Part shown: in pieces, positions 1 through 7,700 of the stretch
Numbering within the stretch: the first letter of the stretch is position 1
Layout: the number at the start of each line of letters is the position of its first letter
NCBI RefSeq assembly: GCF_000238915.1
Contig: NZ_BAEG01000077.1
Coordinates: 1 to 38,109, forward strand
Length of the DNA: 38,109 bases
Source: Arthrobacter globiformis NBRC 12137
GTDB lineage: Bacteria; Actinomycetota; Actinomycetes; Actinomycetales; Micrococcaceae
Reading direction: 5' to 3'
Program-made: the position numbers and the translations under genes
The notes under the pieces: generated by a model
Databases searched by the model: none
The model's input: only the letters and a program-made list of their open reading frames with translations
What the model was told of the DNA's origin: nothing

Positions 1-1
1 C

Positions 2-94
2 CCCCGCGTCTGGGGCGCCTCCGCCGAGGCCGGCCTCGCCGCACGGATTGTGGAAGCAACCCAGCAGCTCGGCTCCGCCGGCCAGAGCTTCTAA
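2..94 (+). CDS. C-terminal end of an unidentified protein (partial)
   Basis: An open frame enters from the left edge and stops with TAA at 92-94, giving about 30 residues ending in ATQQLGSAGQSF. The composition is typical coding sequence for a high-GC genome (alanine and glycine rich, amphipathic helix-like). It converges with the minus-strand isomerase gene, and a strong hairpin lies between them. Too little is visible to assign a family. Confidence 0.45.
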   Translation, partial: PRVWGASAEAGLAARIVEATQQLGSAGQSF

Positions 95-313
95 ATGTAA
101 AAGAACTCCTCCCACGAAAGGATCCGATCGGCAGTCGTGAACCGGGATGCCGCCGCGGCGAGGCACGCGATGGCTGACCACCTGGATGGCGTGCTGGCCT
201 CTGGGCCGACGAAACCGACAAGTAGATCGGGCGACCCCGCACCGGCATGCGCGTGCAGGTCTGAATTTCGCACTCCATGAGTGCTGTGCTCCGCCTTCCG
301 GGGAAGAAGCAAC

Positions 314-351
314 AGGCGTGCTGTTCCGGGCCGACCTGGAACAGCACGCCT
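314..351. terminator. Bidirectional hairpin between convergent genes
   Basis: A perfect 14-bp inverted repeat (arms 314-327 and 338-351, beginning AGGCGTGCTG) with a 10-nt loop lies in the 354-nt gap 95-448 between the convergent partial gene and the RpiB-like gene. The position and stem strength fit a terminator serving both strands, although there is no long T-run. I see no gene in the rest of the gap. Confidence 0.7.
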
Positions 352-448
352 TGCCGCTATGCAGCCACACCGGGACCTGCATTCCTATTTTGCCGGTGCA
401 CTTTCGGGAGAGAATCGGCTTGCTCTGTTGGTGGGCCAACAGAGCGGC

Positions 449-919
449 CTAGCAGGAAGCGATGCCTTCGTAGTCCTTAATCAGGGTGACTTTCTCGGCG
501 GAGGCCGAGGACTCGTCAAAGGTGTAGGTCAGCCATTCCTTGGCGAGGCGGCGGGCGAGTTCCAGGCCGACGACGCGCTGGCCGAAGGTGAGGACCTGGG
601 CGTTGTTGGACAGGATGGAGCGCTCAACGGAGAAGGAGTCGTGCGCGGTTACGGCGCGGACGCCGGGGACCTTGTTCGCGGCGATCGCGACGCCCAGGCC
701 AGTGCCGCAGACCAGCAGGGCACGGTCTGCCTTGCCGGCGGCGATGAGTTCGGCGGCGGCGATGGCCACGGACGGGTACGGGGTGTGGCTGGTGGCGTCC
801 ACTCCGACGTCGGTCACGGACTCGACCAGGTCACTGGCTTCCAGGTCCGCCTTCAGGGCTTCCTTGTACTCTAATCCGGCGTCGTCGGACCCGACGACCA
901 GGCGCAGTTTGTTGCTCAT
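449..919 (-). CDS. RpiB/LacAB-family sugar-phosphate isomerase, probable D-erythrulose-4-phosphate isomerase type
   Basis: The protein has 156 residues, the normal RpiB length. It has the N-terminal phosphate/substrate loop VVGSDDAG (residues 8-15), the signature CGTGLG (71-76) with Cys71 at the position of the catalytic Cys of E. coli RpiB, and ANKVPGVRA after it. Family members interconvert aldose and ketose phosphates in the cytosol. In mycobacterial and brucella tetritol pathways an RpiB-like enzyme converts D-erythrulose 4-phosphate to D-erythrose 4-phosphate. The nearby DhaK/DhaL kinase and TIM-barrel isomerase make that role more likely than housekeeping ribose 5-phosphate isomerisation, but this is inferred from context. 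AAGGAG lies upstream of the ATG with good spacing. It is the last gene of the minus-strand cluster, separated from the preceding ORF by about 270 nt, so it may have its own promoter. Confidence 0.85.
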   Translation of the reverse strand: MSNKLRLVVGSDDAGLEYKEALKADLEASDLVESVTDVGVDATSHTPYPSVAIAAAELIAAGKADRALLVCGTGLGVAIAANKVPGVRAVTAHDSFSVERSILSNNAQVLTFGQRVVGLELARRLAKEWLTYTFDESSASAEKVTLIKDYEGIASC

Positions 920-1190
920 GTTTTCTCCTTACGTTCGTGATGGAACTGACTCCCGGCATGGGACCGCAGAGCTGCCGTTGCCGTTCACCCGGCTCACGGG
1001 CATCGGCCTTGGACTCGTGAAAATGAGACGTGTGTTGCTTGAGACGATCTTCAAACAGCACGGCGCCTTCGTGACTCCCTCCAGCCCCGCGGCGTCTGGG
1101 ACAAATCCGACCAAGTCGGTTCTTGACAGGGCCACCGTCACCTGACGCTATGTGGGCACGTCCGCTTCAAAAGAGCTCACAGGCGTGCGA

Positions 1191-1424
1191 TCACTGTAGG
1201 TACCGGAAGGCGGTCCAGCCCGGGCGGAGTAGCTTGCAGCCTTCGAGGTGACGGGCGCCGAAGGTGGGGAGAGCGTTTCGGCCTGACCTTCTGAAGAAGG
1301 CTTTTCCTCCACACGCCAGGCAGATGAGGTGACGGCGTCGCAGGTTAATGCCCGGCCAGCCCAGGGAATTGAATTCTTCCACGTCCCATTCCTTGTGATC
1401 GGCTACGCATAGAACGAGCTTCAC
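1191..1424 (-). CDS. Small cysteine-containing protein, unknown function (possibly truncated)
   Basis: This 77-residue ORF starts with GTG preceded by AAGGAGGG at 6-nt spacing, one of the best ribosome binding sites in the window, which argues that it is translated. It has a CLACGG motif (zinc-ribbon-like half) near residue 36, followed by AFFRRSGRNALP and FGARHLEGC. The Cys-x2-Cys-Gly plus His/Cys pattern suggests a small metal-binding domain. It lies 45 nt after the alpha/beta hydrolase on the same strand, so it is probably cotranscribed. I do not recognise the family. The abrupt end after the GARHLEGC segment may mean that a longer protein has been truncated. Confidence 0.5.
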   Translation of the reverse strand: MKLVLCVADHKEWDVEEFNSLGWPGINLRRRHLICLACGGKAFFRRSGRNALPTFGARHLEGCKLLRPGWTAFRYLQ

Positions 1425-1469
1425 AACCTGCCCTCCTTCTGCTGCAACTTCCCGGCACCGTGTGTCGGG

Positions 1470-2309
1470 CTAGCCGAAGAAGTCCTTGAATGCCTTGGCA
1501 AGGGCTTCGGGCTGTTCTTCGGGTACCCAGTGGCCGCATTCATCGATGATCAGTTCATCGACTGTTTCGGCCATCAGGCGCAGGGACTTGCCGACTTCGG
1601 GCCCGCGGACCCACCCGTTGGCTCCGCCGACGGCGAGGGAGGGCACTGTGATCTTCGCGCCGCGGGATTCGTTGTCCTTAACGTCCTGACCGACCATCCG
1701 GTAGTAGGCGAAGCCTGCCCGGAGGGCGCCGGGGGTGGTGTTCGTCCGCAGGTATTCCTCGACCGCATCGGGGGTGATGCAGTCCGGCCGGTACCCGTAG
1801 TTCGTGAAGAACCATCCGAAATAGTGGTGCTCTCTGCCTTCAATGAGGGCTTCGGGCAGGTCGGGAGTCTGCAGGAAAGTGTGGTGCCAGCGGCGTCCGG
1901 CCTGGCCAATGTTCGCCTGGCCGTCCCCGGGAATGGCGACGTCTACGACGGCAAGGTGGGTTACGGCGTCCTGGTGGTCGGCGGCCAGTGAAAACGCTAC
2001 CGTGCCTCCCCAGTCATGGCCGGCTACGGCGAAGCGTTCGATGCCGAGATGTTCGGTGAGTAGTTCCCAAACATCGGCGGCGATGGTCTTCTTGTCGTAG
2101 CCGGACCATGGCCGCGTGGTGTCACCGAGGCCACGGAGGTCGGGGGCGATGATGTAGTAGTCGTCCTCAAGCAGCTCGATGACTTCGCGCCAGCAGTACC
2201 AGCTCTGCGGGTAGCCGTGAAGCAGGACCAGTGGTTTCCCATGGCCGGCGGTGACGTAGTGCATCTTCAGGTCGTTGAGCTGAGCGTAATGGTGTTCGAC
2301 GTTGGGCAT
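1470..2309 (-). CDS. Alpha/beta-hydrolase, epoxide hydrolase / haloalkanoate dehalogenase-like
   Basis: The protein has 279 residues. HGYPQS (31-36) is the oxyanion-hole loop. GHDWGG (97-102) puts an aspartate nucleophile at D99, the hallmark of epoxide hydrolases and haloalkane or fluoroacetate dehalogenases rather than esterases, which use Ser. CGHWVPEEQPE near the C-terminus supplies the catalytic His (about H260). The usual acidic residue in the segment after strand 6 is not obvious: GGANGW replaces the common WGxxD pattern, so the charge-relay acid may be displaced. GGAG precedes the ATG by 8 nt. It lies 39 nt downstream of the MFS permease in the minus-strand operon. A second enzyme of this class occurs at 26.5-27.4 kb. 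A substrate carrying an epoxide, lactone or C-X bond is possible; the substrate is unknown. Confidence 0.8.
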   Translation of the reverse strand: MPNVEHHYAQLNDLKMHYVTAGHGKPLVLLHGYPQSWYCWREVIELLEDDYYIIAPDLRGLGDTTRPWSGYDKKTIAADVWELLTEHLGIERFAVAGHDWGGTVAFSLAADHQDAVTHLAVVDVAIPGDGQANIGQAGRRWHHTFLQTPDLPEALIEGREHHYFGWFFTNYGYRPDCITPDAVEEYLRTNTTPGALRAGFAYYRMVGQDVKDNESRGAKITVPSLAVGGANGWVRGPEVGKSLRLMAETVDELIIDECGHWVPEEQPEALAKAFKDFFG

Positions 2310-2348
2310 GGTCGGTGCTCCTGATGATTCGGATGAAGGAAAGTTCGA

Positions 2349-3677
2349 CTAGTTGGCGGCCGTGGCTGGCGACTCAGGGGTTTTCTCGGCGGCGGCGGTT
2401 CGTGCGAGGTGCTTCCTGCGGGCGCGGACCACGACGGCGGAGAGTGCTGCCGAGGCGAGCAGAACGTAGCCGAGGGTGTAAAAGCCCTGGGAGACGGCGC
2501 CGCCACCGGTGAGCAGACCAACGAGGATGGGGCCGATGATTCCGCCGAAGTTTCCAACGGACAGGATGAAGCTGGAGGCGAATCCGGTCTGGTTGCGTGG
2601 TACGCCTTCCAGTGCCCACGGCCACCACGGGCCAAAGGCGGAGTGCAAGCCGATGCAGGCAATACTCAGGAAGACGATGTCGAGGAACAGGTTGCCGGGG
2701 ACGAAGTGCTGGGCCAGCAGGGCCACGCCAGCGAGGGCAATGGGGATCGCGATGAACGGTGTGCGCCGGCCGTCGTGCTTGTCGGACTGCCGGGAGGCAA
2801 AGTACATGCCGGCGGCCGCGAACACGAACGGAATGGTGGTAAGCCAGCCAACGGCCTGGATGCCTTCCTTCGACGCCTCGGTAAGGATCGTGGGCAGCCA
2901 CTGGTTGAAACCGTAGAGACCGGTAAGCCACAGCAGGTAGGTGATGCTGATCAGCCAGATCCGCGGGTTCAGGTAAACATCACGCCACGCCCCGCCCTGT
3001 TCTTTCTCGCCCGAGGCGCGGTTCTCAAGGATGAAGGTACGCTCGGCATCCGAGAGGCGTTTGTCCTTCGTTGGATCATCCTTGATGAGGAAGAACACGA
3101 TAACAGCGATGATGACCGGCGGCAGGCCCTGGACGATGAACATGGCCCGGTAGTCCCAGTTACCGATCAGCCAGCCGCCCAGAGGGGCCATGATGATTGC
3201 CGAGATCGGGATGGCCAGCAGCGACAGGCCTGAGGCGCGGCCGCGTTCCCACGAGGGGAACCACTTGACGAGGAAGATAGTGATCGCGGGGAAGACCAGC
3301 CCTTCGCCGAGTCCCAGCAGCACACGAACAATGATGAGCTGGGTGAAGTCATGGGTCATGCCAGTGGCGGCGGATGCGAGCCCAAAGACGATCAGAGCGA
3401 TTACCATGGAACGTTTGGCGCCCAACCGTGTGACGACGAGTCCGGCGAAGGCCAGACTGACGACGTAGCCCCAGAAGAAGGCCGAGAGCAGGACCCCCAT
3501 CTGGGAGGCATCGAGTCCAAGTTCCTTGGACATCGCAGGGGCCGCGATGGACATGTTGGTCCGGTCAATGTAAGCGACGAGGTAGGAGATCAGCAGCAGT
3601 CCGCCCACGCGCCACCACCGGGCGTTGGGCACATGCGCTGGTCGGCGGCCTGGCGCCGATGGAGTGGTTGTAGACAT
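2349..3677 (-). CDS. MFS permease, anion:cation symporter (ACS) type
   Basis: The protein has 442 residues with about 12 hydrophobic segments. The N-terminal region has LISYLVAYIDRTNMSIAAP, the typical first helix of ACS-family carriers such as GudP, DgoT, ExuT and TtuB, which import hexarates, galactonate, tartrate and other carboxylates. RLGAKRS between helices 2 and 3 matches the MFS motif A position, and VRVLLGLGEGLVFPA matches helix 4 of this family. AGGA lies 5 nt before the ATG. Its place after the dehydrogenase and kinase genes suggests uptake of a sugar acid or similar polar carboxylate. This would add a carrier to the two ABC importers in the window. Exact substrate unknown. Confidence 0.85.
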   Translation of the reverse strand: MSTTTPSAPGRRPAHVPNARWWRVGGLLLISYLVAYIDRTNMSIAAPAMSKELGLDASQMGVLLSAFFWGYVVSLAFAGLVVTRLGAKRSMVIALIVFGLASAATGMTHDFTQLIIVRVLLGLGEGLVFPAITIFLVKWFPSWERGRASGLSLLAIPISAIIMAPLGGWLIGNWDYRAMFIVQGLPPVIIAVIVFFLIKDDPTKDKRLSDAERTFILENRASGEKEQGGAWRDVYLNPRIWLISITYLLWLTGLYGFNQWLPTILTEASKEGIQAVGWLTTIPFVFAAAGMYFASRQSDKHDGRRTPFIAIPIALAGVALLAQHFVPGNLFLDIVFLSIACIGLHSAFGPWWPWALEGVPRNQTGFASSFILSVGNFGGIIGPILVGLLTGGGAVSQGFYTLGYVLLASAALSAVVVRARRKHLARTAAAEKTPESPATAAN

Positions 3678-3766
3678 CTTCGTCCTAATCTTTATCTAGA
3701 TGCTGAATGGATTTCGGCTCGTTGTCGAGATGCTGCTCCGGGCGGTGGCGATGAGTTGCCGTGAGC

Positions 3767-4630
3767 CTAGCCCTCGAAAGCCCTGATGACGGAGGAGTCA
3801 TCGAGGCGTCCAAAACCCGCGGCGGAGGCGTCCTTGAACTTTGCGTTGGCCTCCTCCAGGAGGGGAACATCGGCGCCAACCCGCGCCGCTGCATCTTTGA
3901 CCAGCGTCGAGTCCTTGACAAAGATGTCCACTGCGCTGAGCACCGGGGGTTCATCGACGCTGAGCATGCGCGGGCCGCGGTCGTTGAGCATGAAGGATGC
4001 TGCGGCCCCGGCCCCGACTGTCTTGAGGACCTCTTCGGGATCGAGTCCCAGCCGCTTGGCGAAATTGAGGGCTTCTCCCGCGACAGCAAGGTGCACCGAG
4101 CACAGGAGCTGGTTGACCAGCTTGACAGCTTGGCCGTCGCCGACCCTGCCACCGCAGCGGGCGAGCTTTGTCCCCAGGTGCCGCAGGACAGGCCTTACCC
4201 TTTCGATGTCCTCATCGGTACCGGACGTGAGGAGGGTGAGCTCGCCTGTGACTGCGCGCACGACGCCGCCCGTGACCGGGGCGTCCACAACCCGGACGTT
4301 CTGTTTGGTGAGCCTGTCAGCGACCGAAGTTGCCGATTCCACCCCCACGGAACTCATGATGACCGCTGTGGCGCCGATCTTGAAACCTTCGGCTGCCCCG
4401 TCAGGCCCAAAGACGGCCTGTTCGAGCTGGTCCGGTGTGGCGACCATGAGAATGACGATCTCGGATGCAGCAGCCGCCTTCGCTGCGGACTCCGCAGCGG
4501 AGGCTCCAAGCTGGACAAGCTCATTGACACGGTCGGGTGCGAGATCGAAGACTGTCACATTGTGGTGCGGGATCAGGCGCTTGGCCATGGGCAGGCCGAT
4601 CGCGCCGGTGCCGATGAAAGAGACGTTCAT
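3767..4630 (-). CDS. NAD(P)-dependent beta-hydroxyacid dehydrogenase (6PGDH/3-HIBDH family)
   Basis: Starting at the ATG at 4630, which has GGAGG 7 nt upstream, the protein has 287 residues, the normal family length. An in-frame extension further upstream overlaps dhaL and lacks domain sequence, so I reject it. The N-terminal Rossmann motif is FIGTGAIGLPMA (5-16). DAPVTGG (116-122) is the substrate-binding signature. GDGQAVKLVNQ carries the catalytic lysine at K170. Relatives oxidise 3-hydroxyisobutyrate, tartronate semialdehyde, or L-threonate and D-erythronate (LtnD type). Beside a ketose kinase and a hydroxypyruvate-isomerase-like gene, an LtnD-like role in four-carbon acid catabolism is attractive but unproven. 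It lies 64 nt after dhaL. Confidence 0.82.
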   Translation of the reverse strand: MNVSFIGTGAIGLPMAKRLIPHHNVTVFDLAPDRVNELVQLGASAAESAAKAAAASEIVILMVATPDQLEQAVFGPDGAAEGFKIGATAVIMSSVGVESATSVADRLTKQNVRVVDAPVTGGVVRAVTGELTLLTSGTDEDIERVRPVLRHLGTKLARCGGRVGDGQAVKLVNQLLCSVHLAVAGEALNFAKRLGLDPEEVLKTVGAGAAASFMLNDRGPRMLSVDEPPVLSAVDIFVKDSTLVKDAAARVGADVPLLEEANAKFKDASAAGFGRLDDSSVIRAFEG

Positions 4631-4694
4631 TTGACTGCCTCCAGTCCATGCTGTCTGCGGGGCTTGATGCTCATGTTTGTTTTCCTTGGCAGAT

Positions 4695-5357
4695 TCAGTT
4701 GAGGGTGAGGACGGGGTGCCCGACGGGTGCGCCGGCCGATGCGGCAAGGCTTTCCAGGACCAGGGTGATGGAGGTTGCGCCAGGGTCCTGGTGACCGAGC
4801 GTTCGCTCACCAAGGCGGCTGGCCCTGCCGATGCGGGCGATCAGTTCCTTAGTGTGCTCGGTGCCGGCAGCAGCGGCTTCGGCGGCGGCCCGCAGGACGG
4901 TGGCCGAGGTGGCATCGGGTTGACCGGCAGCAGTGGCTGCAGCCTCGGCAGCGGGGACGATGGCATCGACCATGGTCTTGTCTCCGACGGAGGCCTTGCC
5001 CCGTCGCTGAATGGCGTTTGCGGCGGCGGCGATGGCCGCGGCGGTACGCTCGGGGCTGCTGAGGGACGGATCGGCGTTGCGCAGCGCAGTGCTGGAGGAG
5101 AGGAACGCTGAGCCGAACAGCGGGCCCATGGCCCCGCCCACTGCGTTCAGGACGGTGTTGCCCACCAGCTCGAGCAGGTCCGCAGGTTCGTTCGACTCGG
5201 TGGAGCTAAGTTCGCGTTCGACAGCGGCGAAGCTGCGTGCCATGGAGGTGCCGTGGTCGCCGTCACCGAGGGCGGCGTCGAGGTCGCAGAGCTGGTCGCG
5301 GGCGCTTTGGACGTTCTTGCTGGCGTGGAGCAGGGCTTCTTTGAGATCCCAGGACAT
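4695..5357 (-). CDS. dhaL: Dihydroxyacetone kinase subunit DhaL-type (ADP/ATP-binding)
   Basis: The protein has 220 residues, typical for stand-alone DhaL. The Mg-nucleotide site is clear: LDAALGDGDHGTSM gives D27, D32 and D34, the three acidic residues that hold two Mg ions with ADP or ATP. GGAMGPLFGSAFL (about 74-86) and GDKTMVDAI (about 125-133) are further nucleotide-pocket motifs, and GRASRLGERTLGHQDPGATS is the conserved C-terminal stretch. It starts 8 nt after dhaK, so the two subunits are almost certainly made together. No DhaM phosphotransfer subunit is present, so the pair probably uses ATP directly. The likely substrate is a short ketose such as erythrulose rather than only dihydroxyacetone; this rests on the neighbouring isomerases. 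Confidence 0.88.
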   Translation of the reverse strand: MSWDLKEALLHASKNVQSARDQLCDLDAALGDGDHGTSMARSFAAVERELSSTESNEPADLLELVGNTVLNAVGGAMGPLFGSAFLSSSTALRNADPSLSSPERTAAAIAAAANAIQRRGKASVGDKTMVDAIVPAAEAAATAAGQPDATSATVLRAAAEAAAAGTEHTKELIARIGRASRLGERTLGHQDPGATSITLVLESLAASAGAPVGHPVLTLN

Positions 5358-5365
5358 GATGTCTC

Positions 5366-6370
5366 CTAGTTTGGGGTGGAGGTTTGAGTGAAATGCGGGG
5401 TGCGGGCGGGATCCTTGAGCAGGCCAAGGGTGCGGTCGTTGAGTCGCATGAGGGTAACGGAGAAACCGTGCATGCCCAGGGCGGTGAAGTACTCGCCCAC
5501 GAAGTTCACTTCGATGCTGACGCCCTTCTCCTGCAGGACCTTGGCAACGCGGCGGTAGGCGATGTAAAGCTCCAGCATCGGTGTGCCGCCCAGACCGTTG
5601 ATGACGACCGCGGCGCGGTCGCCCTCGCGCAGTTGGAGATCCTGGTCAATCTCATCGACCAGCCGATCAACAATTTCGTCCATCTGGACGAGGGGTTCGG
5701 TGGAGCGGCCGCGTTCGCCGTGGTGCCCGACGCCTACCTCCATCTGCCCTTCATCGAGACTGAAGGTGGGTTTGGTGCTCCCTGGCAGGGTGCATCCGTT
5801 AAGGGAGACTCCCATGGTGCGGGTCGCTGAGTTCACATCCAGTGCGAGCTGCTTGAGCTCGGCGAGGGATGCACCTTGGCGGGCGGCCGCGCCGACGGTC
5901 TTCCAGATCAGGAACTGACCGCTGACCCCGCGCCGCTGGTCCGGACGGACGTTGCTGCCGGCTCCGAGGTCGTCGGTGGCCACTGCCATCTCGACGTCGA
6001 TGCCTTCATCGCGGGCCATGTCTGCTGCCATTTCGAAGTTCATGACATCCCCGGAGTAATTGCCCAACAAGAGCATGACGCCGTGCCCGGTGTTGACGGT
6101 GCGGATTGCTTCCAGGACGCTGCCTACCGGCGGAGAGGCGAACACATCGCCGCAGACCACGGCATCGAACATTCCATCTCCGATGTAGCCGATGAACGCC
6201 GGTTTGTGTCCGGAACCCCCGCCGGTCACGACAGCCACGCGGCCCGTCGGGGGAGTGGAGGATGTCACAACGCGGCTGGTGCCGCGGCGTTCCAGTTCCG
6301 GGTGTGCCAGAAGAAAACCTTCGAGAGTTTCTGTGACGGCGTTGTCGGGATCATTGAGGAATCGGCTCAT
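5366..6370 (-). CDS. dhaK: Ketose kinase substrate-binding subunit, DhaK type
   Basis: The protein has 334 residues, the usual DhaK length. VGHHGERG places the substrate-linking histidine at H217, equivalent to the His that forms a hemiaminal with the ketose in E. coli DhaK. GGGSGHKPAFIGYIGDGM (50-67) includes the second active-site histidine (H55), and NYSGDVMNFE holds the catalytic Asp at D108. The usual SGHEP reads SGHKP here (Glu to Lys), a change I associate with divergent DhaK-like proteins and possibly with altered substrate preference. The start codon overlaps the isomerase stop as ATGA (6367-6370), and dhaL follows by 8 nt. A kinase for erythrulose or a similar tetrulose is the preferred reading; dihydroxyacetone remains possible. 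Confidence 0.88.
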   Translation of the reverse strand: MSRFLNDPDNAVTETLEGFLLAHPELERRGTSRVVTSSTPPTGRVAVVTGGGSGHKPAFIGYIGDGMFDAVVCGDVFASPPVGSVLEAIRTVNTGHGVMLLLGNYSGDVMNFEMAADMARDEGIDVEMAVATDDLGAGSNVRPDQRRGVSGQFLIWKTVGAAARQGASLAELKQLALDVNSATRTMGVSLNGCTLPGSTKPTFSLDEGQMEVGVGHHGERGRSTEPLVQMDEIVDRLVDEIDQDLQLREGDRAAVVINGLGGTPMLELYIAYRRVAKVLQEKGVSIEVNFVGEYFTALGMHGFSVTLMRLNDRTLGLLKDPARTPHFTQTSTPN

Positions 6371-7221
6371 TTCACTGCCTTTGCTGGGGAGCGGAAAACG
6401 TGGTCGAGTCGCTGGAGGGCGTCGGCGACTTCGTCCTTTTTGGTGGCGAAAGGGCTGTCGTGGGTTTCGAGTTCCAGCACGTAGCGTCCGGAATAGCCCG
6501 CCCGCTGCGAGGCCTCATGGAACTCCGCGAAGTCCACGTCGCCCGATCCCAATACTTTGCGGATGTCGCCGGTTTCAGCGTCGCGGAGATGGATATGCAC
6601 GACGCGGGAAGCGAACTCGGCATACGCAGCTGCTGGGTCTTCACCGGCGGCGCGGATATGGGAAACGTCGTACACCAGACCCACGGCGGGGTCGAGAAGC
6701 GGAATCAGGTCCCGCACACGCTCCAGCGTGTTGACGAGCCGGTAATGGTGGGGCGCCTCGACGGCGACCTGAACTCCGTAGCGGGCAGAGGTGGCGGCAG
6801 CAGCATTAATGCCTGACGCCACAGCTTCGAGCTGCTGGCGGTAGGGGACGTCGTCGCGTTCCCGGGAGCCGCAGGGCAACAAGAGAAGAGGGGCCCGGAC
6901 CTCAGCGCAGAAGACGGTCAGTGCCTCTATGCGGTCCAGAATCTCCAGTGAGGGGACATCGTCGTTGAAGGAGCCAGGGTCGGCATTAACGCTCAGAACC
7001 TCCAAGCCGGATTCATGCACGATCCGGCCGGCATTCTTCATGTCCTCGGCTGAGCCGAACAGCGGGACATGCTCGCATAAACCCTGCAGGGCTCCGAGAT
7101 CGATCGCATCAAATCCCTGCTGCCGGATCTGCCGGAGGGCCTGGGGGAGTTCCTCATTGCGGAAACAGATGGTGGAGCATGCAAGGCTGGCAGGCCTTAT
7201 GGCTCCGGTAGCTGTAGTCAC
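6367..7221 (-). CDS. TIM-barrel sugar(-phosphate) isomerase/epimerase (AP-endonuclease 2 superfamily)
   Basis: The protein has 284 residues with the xylose-isomerase-like TIM-barrel pattern. Metal ligands are visible in order along the C-terminal ends of the strands: VAVEAPHHY (Glu, near residue 152), VYDVSH (Asp and His, near 185), VHIHLRD (His, near 210) and LELETH (Glu, near 250). Relatives include hydroxypyruvate isomerase, OtnI (2-oxo-tetronate isomerase) and mycobacterial L-erythrulose-phosphate isomerase (LerI). As the first enzyme gene of the operon, translationally coupled to dhaK, it most likely interconverts phosphorylated tetruloses or a related keto compound. I infer the specific reaction only from neighbours. 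The operator-bearing promoter lies about 330 nt upstream. Confidence 0.82.
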   Translation of the reverse strand: MTTATGAIRPASLACSTICFRNEELPQALRQIRQQGFDAIDLGALQGLCEHVPLFGSAEDMKNAGRIVHESGLEVLSVNADPGSFNDDVPSLEILDRIEALTVFCAEVRAPLLLLPCGSRERDDVPYRQQLEAVASGINAAAATSARYGVQVAVEAPHHYRLVNTLERVRDLIPLLDPAVGLVYDVSHIRAAGEDPAAAYAEFASRVVHIHLRDAETGDIRKVLGSGDVDFAEFHEASQRAGYSGRYVLELETHDSPFATKKDEVADALQRLDHVFRSPAKAVK

Positions 7222-7366
7222 GGCTATCGCTCACTTCCTTGTGTGTGTTTGCTGATGTTCGCCTGCGTCATTGCTGTCGCTCGCGCCCGGCCGCGAATCG
7301 TCCGCGGGCCTCCACGGGGGCAGGTTTTGGTCTTGATCACACGTGCTTCTGCAGCCTCAACGGCGC

Positions 7367-7513
7367 TCAGGCCGCATCTTCGAGGTCGGTGCGCGCGCTG
7401 ATGGCGTAATCGGCAAGGGTCCCGGCGGCCTCCGCTACGAGAAAGTCCTTGTACGAGAGCATCCCGTAGAAGTCTGTGTATCGGAGGGGCGAGGTGCTTG
7501 TGCGACGTTGCAT
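7367..7513 (-). CDS. 48-residue leader-like ORF at head of the minus-strand operon
   Basis: An ATG at 7511-7513 is preceded by GAAGGA, and the frame runs 48 codons, ending ARTDLEDAA. The protein begins MQRRTSTSPLRYTDFYGML and has no membrane segment or recognisable domain. It is the first frame after the predicted minus-strand promoter (about 30-40 nt downstream) and precedes the isomerase gene by about 145 nt. It could be a real small protein, a regulatory leader peptide, or a remnant. I have no homology evidence, only its position and ribosome binding site. Confidence 0.35.
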   Translation of the reverse strand: MQRRTSTSPLRYTDFYGMLSYKDFLVAEAAGTLADYAISARTDLEDAA

Positions 7514-7548
7514 TGGGGGGTCCTTCACTGAAGTGTTGCTTACCTCAC

Positions 7549-7578
7549 ACACTACTTTGTAAGACAAATTTTTGTCAA
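7549..7578 (-). promoter_or_regulatory. Predicted promoter of the minus-strand isomerase-kinase operon
   Basis: On the minus strand TTGACA (7578-7573) is followed after exactly 18 nt by TAGTGT (7554-7549). The spacer contains the inverted repeat TTTGTCTTACAAA, starting 4 nt after the -35 hexamer. A protein bound there would cover the region between -35 and -10, so repression is the natural reading. Confidence 0.6.
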
Positions 7579-7611
7579 CAAAAAATGTTAGGCAAATATT
7601 TGTTAGACAAA
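7556..7611. promoter_or_regulatory. Operator cluster in the divergent control region (TTTGT-NNN-ACAAA repeats)
   Basis: The AT-rich segment contains TTTGTAAGACAAA (7556-7568), TTTGTCAACAAAA (7571-7583), an imperfect copy AATGTTAGGCAAA (7584-7596) and TTTGTTAGACAAA (7599-7611). The two outer perfect copies are 43 nt apart, about four helical turns. One sits inside the minus-strand promoter and the other just upstream of the plus-strand -35. The TTGT-NNN-ACAA form suits a GntR/FCD dimer. The gntR gene at 13.4 kb has a related site, so it is the leading candidate binder. Confidence 0.65.
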
Positions 7612-7614
7612 GTA

Positions 7615-7644
7615 TTGACGCGCAGTGATCCCTGTCACTACGCT
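7615..7644 (+). promoter_or_regulatory. Predicted promoter of the first ABC transporter operon
   Basis: TTGACG (7615-7620) is separated by 18 nt from TACGCT (7639-7644). The rightmost operator copy ends 3 nt upstream of this -35 hexamer. The start codon of the ATPase gene at 7701 would then follow a leader of about 50 nt. The -10 match is only moderate. Confidence 0.45.
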
Positions 7645-7700
7645 CGGATCCAGAGCACCCCGGTGTGCGACAACGACGACGCCCCTTGAGGAGCACCACC

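Noticed and set aside
281..874. Long plus-strand open frame over the RpiB-like gene
   Set aside because: It is antisense to a clear RpiB family gene and has no domain or ribosome binding site. It reflects high-GC codon bias.
2409..3233. Plus-strand frame of 274 codons over the ACS permease
   Set aside because: It has composition typical of an antisense shadow and no hydrophobic or domain pattern; the minus-strand permease is certain.
3761..4702. Plus-strand frame of 313 codons over the 6PGDH-like dehydrogenase
   Set aside because: Antisense shadow; the minus-strand frame has Rossmann and catalytic motifs.
4631..4813. Upstream extension of the 6PGDH-like dehydrogenase
   Set aside because: It overlaps dhaL, adds non-homologous sequence before the Rossmann motif and lacks a good ribosome binding site, unlike the ATG at 4630.
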